Source: an uncultured Clostridia bacterium (GTDB lineage: Bacteria > Bacillota > Clostridia > TANB77 > CAG-508). From it: DNA of 8,958 nucleotides. The stretch spans positions 1-8,958 of the forward strand of contig CALYAH010000050.1 of NCBI GenBank assembly GCA_944393455.1, read 5' to 3'. Shown here one piece after another: positions 6,111 to 8,958 of this stretch. Numbering within the stretch: the first letter of the stretch is position 1; every line of letters starts with the position of its first letter. Made by a program: the position numbers and the translations under genes. Below the pieces are notes generated by a model. It searched no databases, had not been told where the DNA came from, and saw only the letters and a list, made by a program, of their open reading frames with translations.

Positions 6111-6162
6111 AAAAAGATAACGATATAAGTATATTTTATATGCATATATTGATTATCTTTTT
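6111..6162 (+). terminator. AT-rich hairpin after the peptide gene, possible partial terminator
   Basis: AAAAAGATAA (6111-6120) pairs with TTATCTTTTT (6153-6162), with an inner ATATA/TATAT stem (6123-6127 with 6145-6149). More T-rich sequence follows. The low GC content suggests leaky termination, giving abundant peptide mRNA and less kinase read-through (inference). Confidence 0.5.
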
Positions 6163-6205
6163 ACTTTTATATATAATAATTTTTGAATGGAGGAGTTTAA
6201 ATGAT

Positions 6206-7681
6206 ATGAGTTTTGTAATGGAAATAGAAGAAATAAATGTTATAGTTGATATATTAAGAACATGTTTTATTAGTATTTTTACATATTATATGGCGTTAAA
6301 AATTTCAAACAAAACAATAGATGGAAAAGCTAAAATGCTATTAATTCTTGTATTTATTATTACAACTACAATAATATATCAGATAGTAAAATTTTTTGCA
6401 GGATTTTTTTATGCAACGATTTGTCAGATATTATTACTATCACTAATCTTTTCAAAATTTACCAAAAGCAATGCTGAGTATTCAATACTAATTTTAATAA
6501 TTTCATTAAGTATCAATTATATTTTGTATTTTGGCGCAATATCGATAAGCTTTATTCCATCTGCTATTCTAAAAATAAAAAGTAACTATATAGGTTTGAT
6601 AGTTATAGTAGTTATGTATGCGATTTTAGTATATAATTTTTGTAAAGTAAGAAGATTTAAGAAAGGATTCTTATTTTTAGAAAATAAATTGGAAAATGAA
6701 TATTTTAGCATAACAATTTTTAATATAAGTGTCATTATATTATTTATTATTATAATATTATCTAGTTATAACTTCGAAATTACTAGTAAATTTGGGGTTG
6801 GATTAATCATATTCTCAATCATCATGTTCATCACCATACAAAAGTCATTGCAACTATACTACAAACAAAAATTACTAATACAAGACCTAAACGAAACAAA
6901 AGAAGAGCTGCAAAAGAAAAACAAAGAAATAGAGCAACTAGAAAAAGAAAACTTAAACTTTAGTAAAACCAGTCATTCCATAGCACATAAGCAGAAATCA
7001 TTAGAATACAAGCTAAACCAATTAATGCTAAAAAATGAGACAGCATCAGAAATAGATATAAAAGAAAGAATAGATAGCATATCAAAGCAAATATATAATG
7101 AAACAACAGAAATTGAACTAGTAAAAACAAACATAGTAGAAATAGATGACATGTTAAAATATATGCAATCAGAATGTATAAAACATAAAATAGATTTTCA
7201 AGTACAATTAAGTGGAAACATTTATCAAATGATAAATAATCATATATCAAAAGAAAAATTAGAAATTTTAATAGCAGACCATATAAAAAATGCAATTATT
7301 GCAATAAATTATTCAGAAAACACTAATAAAAGTATTTTAGTAAGACTAGGCATGATAAATGGATTTTATAGCTTATATGTATATGATTCTGGTATAGAAT
7401 TTGAGATAGATACTTTACTAAATTTAGGCAAAAGACCAAGTACCACACATGCTGATAATGGTGGTACAGGAATGGGATTTATGAATACATTTGATACTTT
7501 GAGAGAATATAAAGCAAGTATGATTATTGCAGAATATAACAAACCATGTAAAGATAATTATACAAAAGTTATTAAAATAAAATTCGATAAAAAGAACGAA
7601 TTCAAAGTTTGTTCATATCGTTCTGAAGAGATAAAGAATAAAGATACTGAAAATAATTTAATAGTTGAGAAGTTATCCTAA
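6206..7681 (+). CDS. AgrC-like polytopic GHKL sensor histidine kinase
   Basis: I choose ATG 6206 because GGAGG (6189-6193) precedes it by 12 bases; the longer frame from ATG 6140 lacks a ribosome binding site and begins inside a hairpin. The product has 491 residues. Six or seven hydrophobic spans occupy about 10-33, 43-61, 63-82, 93-122, 127-146, 168-187 and 195-212. A Lys/Glu coiled coil (222-252) leads to a dimerisation helix with SHSIAHKQKSLEY, where His257 is the likely phosphorylation site; the usual acidic residue after it is Ser. The GHKL ATPase domain shows an N box (DHIKNAI, Asn362), DSGIEF (Asp394, Gly396) and GGTGMGF (419-425) followed by LREYKAS, typical of clostridial peptide-sensing kinases. 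It probably senses the nearby peptide at the membrane and phosphorylates the Spo0A-like regulator. The partnership is inferred from position only. Confidence 0.88.
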   Translation: MSFVMEIEEINVIVDILRTCFISIFTYYMALKISNKTIDGKAKMLLILVFIITTTIIYQIVKFFAGFFYATICQILLLSLIFSKFTKSNAEYSILILIISLSINYILYFGAISISFIPSAILKIKSNYIGLIVIVVMYAILVYNFCKVRRFKKGFLFLENKLENEYFSITIFNISVIILFIIIILSSYNFEITSKFGVGLIIFSIIMFITIQKSLQLYYKQKLLIQDLNETKEELQKKNKEIEQLEKENLNFSKTSHSIAHKQKSLEYKLNQLMLKNETASEIDIKERIDSISKQIYNETTEIELVKTNIVEIDDMLKYMQSECIKHKIDFQVQLSGNIYQMINNHISKEKLEILIADHIKNAIIAINYSENTNKSILVRLGMINGFYSLYVYDSGIEFEIDTLLNLGKRPSTTHADNGGTGMGFMNTFDTLREYKASMIIAEYNKPCKDNYTKVIKIKFDKKNEFKVCSYRSEEIKNKDTENNLIVEKLS

Positions 7682-7703
7682 TAAAAGAGTAATAAGTCCA
7701 AGC

Positions 7704-7738
7704 CCTATTTACATACAAATAAAATAAGTATGAATAGG
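7704..7738 (+). promoter_or_regulatory. Hairpin overlapping the ribosome binding site of the DUF6512 gene
   Basis: CCTATT (7704-7709) pairs with AATAGG (7733-7738) and CATAC (7712-7716) with GTATG (7728-7732), leaving a 2-base bulge and an 11-base loop. The right arm includes the first half of AGGAGG (7736-7741), so folding could lower translation. It is AT-rich and may be incidental. Confidence 0.3.
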
Positions 7739-7750
7739 AGGATTTATGAG

Positions 7751-8335
7751 ATGGAAAAGATAAAAGAAATAAGTAGGAAACTAATCGAAAAAATAAAAAC
7801 AAGCAAATTATTACAAATTGAAATTATAGTTATAATAATCTGCTTGTTTTTAGGTACTTTACTACATTTTACTTATCAATGGTCAGGAAAAAACTTATTT
7901 ATAGCAAGTTTTAGTGCAGTTAATGAGAGTGTTTGGGAACATTTGAAATTAGCTTTTTATCCAATGCTAATTATGGCAATTGTGGAATACTTTTTTGTAA
8001 AAGAAATAGCAAATAATTACATAGAAGCAAAAACAATAGGTATATTTGTAAGTATTGCTTTTATTGTAATAAGTTTTTTCACATATACGGGTATTATAGG
8101 GACCAATTTTTTCTTGATTGATATACTAATATTTATTATTAGCATTATTATAGGAGAATATATAGCTTATAAGTTAATGAAAAGAAAAAATGAAAGTACA
8201 GTACAATCTAAAGTTTTAGCAAGTGTTATTACTATTTTTCTATTATGTTGTTTCATTATTTGTACATATTGCACACCAGAAGTAAATTTATTTAGAGATT
8301 TTACAACAGGTGTATATGGAATTGATAAGTATTGA
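7751..8335 (+). CDS. DUF6512-type integral membrane protein
   Basis: I choose ATG 7751 because AGGAGG (7736-7741) lies 9 bases upstream; the earlier in-frame ATG at 7730 lies just before that site and has none of its own. The product has 194 residues: a basic amphipathic start (KIKEISRKLIEKIK), then spans at about 22-44, 66-83, 95-113, 117-140 and 158-175. The conserved blocks LHFTYQWSGKN (38-48) and FSAVNESVWEHLKLAFYP (54-71) are those I associate with the DUF6512 family, whose function is unknown. The C-terminus VNLFRDFTTGVYGIDKY probably faces one side of the membrane. It starts 69 bases after the kinase stop on the same strand and ends at a strong terminator, so it is probably the last gene of the kinase transcript. 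Peptide export, immunity or signal modulation are possible roles, none shown by sequence. Confidence 0.85.
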   Translation: MEKIKEISRKLIEKIKTSKLLQIEIIVIIICLFLGTLLHFTYQWSGKNLFIASFSAVNESVWEHLKLAFYPMLIMAIVEYFFVKEIANNYIEAKTIGIFVSIAFIVISFFTYTGIIGTNFFLIDILIFIISIIIGEYIAYKLMKRKNESTVQSKVLASVITIFLLCCFIICTYCTPEVNLFRDFTTGVYGIDKY

Positions 8336-8343
8336 TAAATCAG

Positions 8344-8375
8344 GCTCTTAAGGGATTTCCTTGAGAGCATTTTTT
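8344..8375 (+). terminator. Rho-independent terminator ending the peptide/kinase locus
   Basis: GCTCTTAAGG (8344-8353) pairs with CCTTGAGAGC (8359-8368), including one G-U pair, over loop GATTT, and a T-run follows. Confidence 0.9.
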
Positions 8376-8426
8376 CTTTAAAAAATTATAAAAATCAAAG
8401 AAAATGGAAAAAATTACAAAAAAGTA

Positions 8427-8455
8427 TTGACAAAATATGGAAGGCAGTTTATAAT
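8427..8455 (+). promoter_or_regulatory. Consensus sigma-A promoter upstream of the comM-like gene
   Basis: TTGACA (8427-8432), a 17-base spacer and TATAAT (8450-8455) match the consensus perfectly. Transcription should start near 8462, giving an untranslated leader of about 340 bases before ATG 8800, unless it makes a separate small RNA. Confidence 0.75.
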
Positions 8456-8512
8456 AAGGACAAGTTTTTAAATTATTTCAAATTTGTAAAAATAAAATCA
8501 GCAATTCAAAAG

Positions 8513-8555
8513 TAATTTTAATCAATTAGAATCATGTAAAATAATTTTAATCAAT
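8513..8555. repeat. Direct repeat TAATTTTAATCAAT, two copies
   Basis: The 14-mer occurs at 8513-8526 and 8542-8555, 29 bases apart, with a related AAATTTAATCAAAT at 8680-8693. Both copies lie in the leader downstream of the consensus promoter. AT-rich DNA makes a chance origin possible. Confidence 0.4.
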
Positions 8556-8588
8556 GATTCAAATCACCAATAAAAATTTAACTAAATA

Positions 8589-8785
8589 ATCTGTTTGTAT
8601 ATCTGAGGCCATTATAAAGCCCCCATAATTTAGTTATAATTATTTAAAATCCATATTTGTCAAGTATAAAGTTCAAGAAAATTTAATCAAATCTTGTTCA
8701 GTAATATCCATTAAAATAAAATGAAACACATAAAAAATCCTTCATTTAATTAAAATTTGTAATGGCCTCAAATATGCAAACAGAT
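8589..8785. repeat. 26-bp near-perfect inverted repeat enclosing about 145 bases
   Basis: The left arm (8589-8614, starting ATCTGTTTG and ending GAGGCCATTA) is the reverse complement of the right arm (8760-8785) at 24 of 26 positions. In plus-strand RNA the mismatches read as one G-U pair and one C-A mismatch. The right arm ends 4 bases before the Shine-Dalgarno sequence of the comM-like gene. It is either a long-range closing helix of a structured leader or the terminal repeats of a small miniature-transposon-like insert; I see no target duplication. The enclosed DNA has no gene that I can support. Confidence 0.65.
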
Positions 8786-8799
8786 AAGAAAGGAAGTAA

Positions 8800-8958
8800 A
8801 TGTTAGCGATTGTTAATAGTATGGCCTTGCAAGGTTTAAATGGAAATCTAGTTTCCATTCAAGTAGATATATCAACTGGTCTTCCACGTTTTGAAATTGT
8901 TGGATTGCCAGATACCAGTATTAGAGAAGCAAAAGAACGAGTAACGACAGCTATAAAA
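8800..8958 (+). CDS. ComM/YifB-family AAA+ protein, N-terminal part (runs off right edge)
   Basis: The first 53 codons are visible, starting at ATG 8800 behind AAAGGAAG (8789-8796). The start MLAIVNSMALQGLNG, then VDISTGLPRFEIVGLPD and IREAKERVTTAIK, is the hallmark N-terminal domain of the YifB/ComM family (Mg-chelatase-like, about 500 residues). These cytosolic AAA+ hexamers are known from Gram-negative ComM as branch-migration helicases acting in natural transformation; the Bacillota role is less clear. In such genomes the gene commonly belongs to the core chromosome, which marks this edge as conserved sequence. The ATPase motifs are beyond the window. The long untranslated leader with an inverted repeat just before its ribosome binding site is unusual and may affect expression. 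Confidence 0.93.
   Translation, partial: MLAIVNSMALQGLNGNLVSIQVDISTGLPRFEIVGLPDTSIREAKERVTTAIK

Noticed and set aside
6140..6205. Longer N-terminus for the kinase (ATG 6140)
   Set aside because: There is no ribosome binding site and the codon lies within the 6111-6162 hairpin; ATG 6206 has GGAGG upstream.
7730..7750. Longer N-terminus for the DUF6512 protein (ATG 7730)
   Set aside because: The AGGAGG site at 7736-7741 lies after this ATG and serves ATG 7751.
8640..8730. Minus-strand short frame MDITEQDLIKFS and a TTGACA on the same strand
   Set aside because: There is no ribosome binding site, the -10 spacing is poor and the frame has 12 codons; not supportable.
8589..8785. 6S RNA, T-box or known riboswitch
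   Set aside because: I see no T-box sequence, no riboswitch core I recognise, and the enclosed DNA does not form the continuous rod expected of 6S RNA.
1..8958. CRISPR array or insertion-sequence transposase
   Set aside because: No regularly spaced repeats and no transposase or integrase motifs appear on either strand.

Overview
The window is a strongly AT-rich chromosomal segment of a low-GC Bacillota, most likely a clostridial lineage. The signs are strong AGGAGG/GAGGTG ribosome binding sites, U-tailed hairpin terminators, perfect Spo0A boxes, a response regulator with a Spo0A-type DNA-binding domain, and the start of a comM/yifB-type chromosomal gene at the right edge. No database search was possible; family names rest on recognised motifs.

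Left edge (1-660): the 5' part of a minus-strand gene of unknown function (259 to 1), then about 400 bases without a gene. This stretch holds a perfect 11-bp tandem repeat (345-366), an 18-base exact match to the anticodon-loop region of bacterial initiator tRNA (485-502) that looks like an integration-site core or its relic, and a cluster of Spo0A boxes (584-618). Next comes a secreted or membrane-anchored YHYH-domain protein with a Ser-rich linker and a bacterial Ig-like domain (663-1406), followed by a terminator.

Middle (1632-4515): a type I-like DNA methyltransferase/specificity fusion gene (1697-3877) that is clearly dead. It has an apparent internal deletion of its N-terminal domain, a 5-bp tandem duplication, an in-frame stop, and a Cys in the SAM-binding loop. 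It is followed by an intact ArsC/Spx-family thioredoxin-fold protein (3904-4266). That gene converges on a small single-span membrane protein (4515 to 4330) across a shared hairpin.

Right half (4619-8335), the most interesting part: a divergent XRE repressor-like gene; a response regulator whose receiver is joined to a Spo0A-type C-terminal domain (5120-5908); a 17-residue, four-tryptophan peptide gene with a near-perfect Shine-Dalgarno sequence (6040-6093), lying between hairpins; an AgrC-like polytopic GHKL sensor kinase (6206-7681); and a DUF6512-type membrane protein (7751-8335). Together they look like a compact peptide-sensing two-component locus that uses a Spo0A-like regulator instead of a LytTR one. 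I do not recognise it as a described system. The proposed flow (peptide, kinase, regulator, locus promoter) is inference.

Right edge (8376-8958): a consensus TTGACA-17-TATAAT promoter, a long untranslated stretch containing a 26-bp near-perfect inverted repeat spaced about 145 bases apart, and the first 53 codons of a ComM/YifB-family AAA+ protein.
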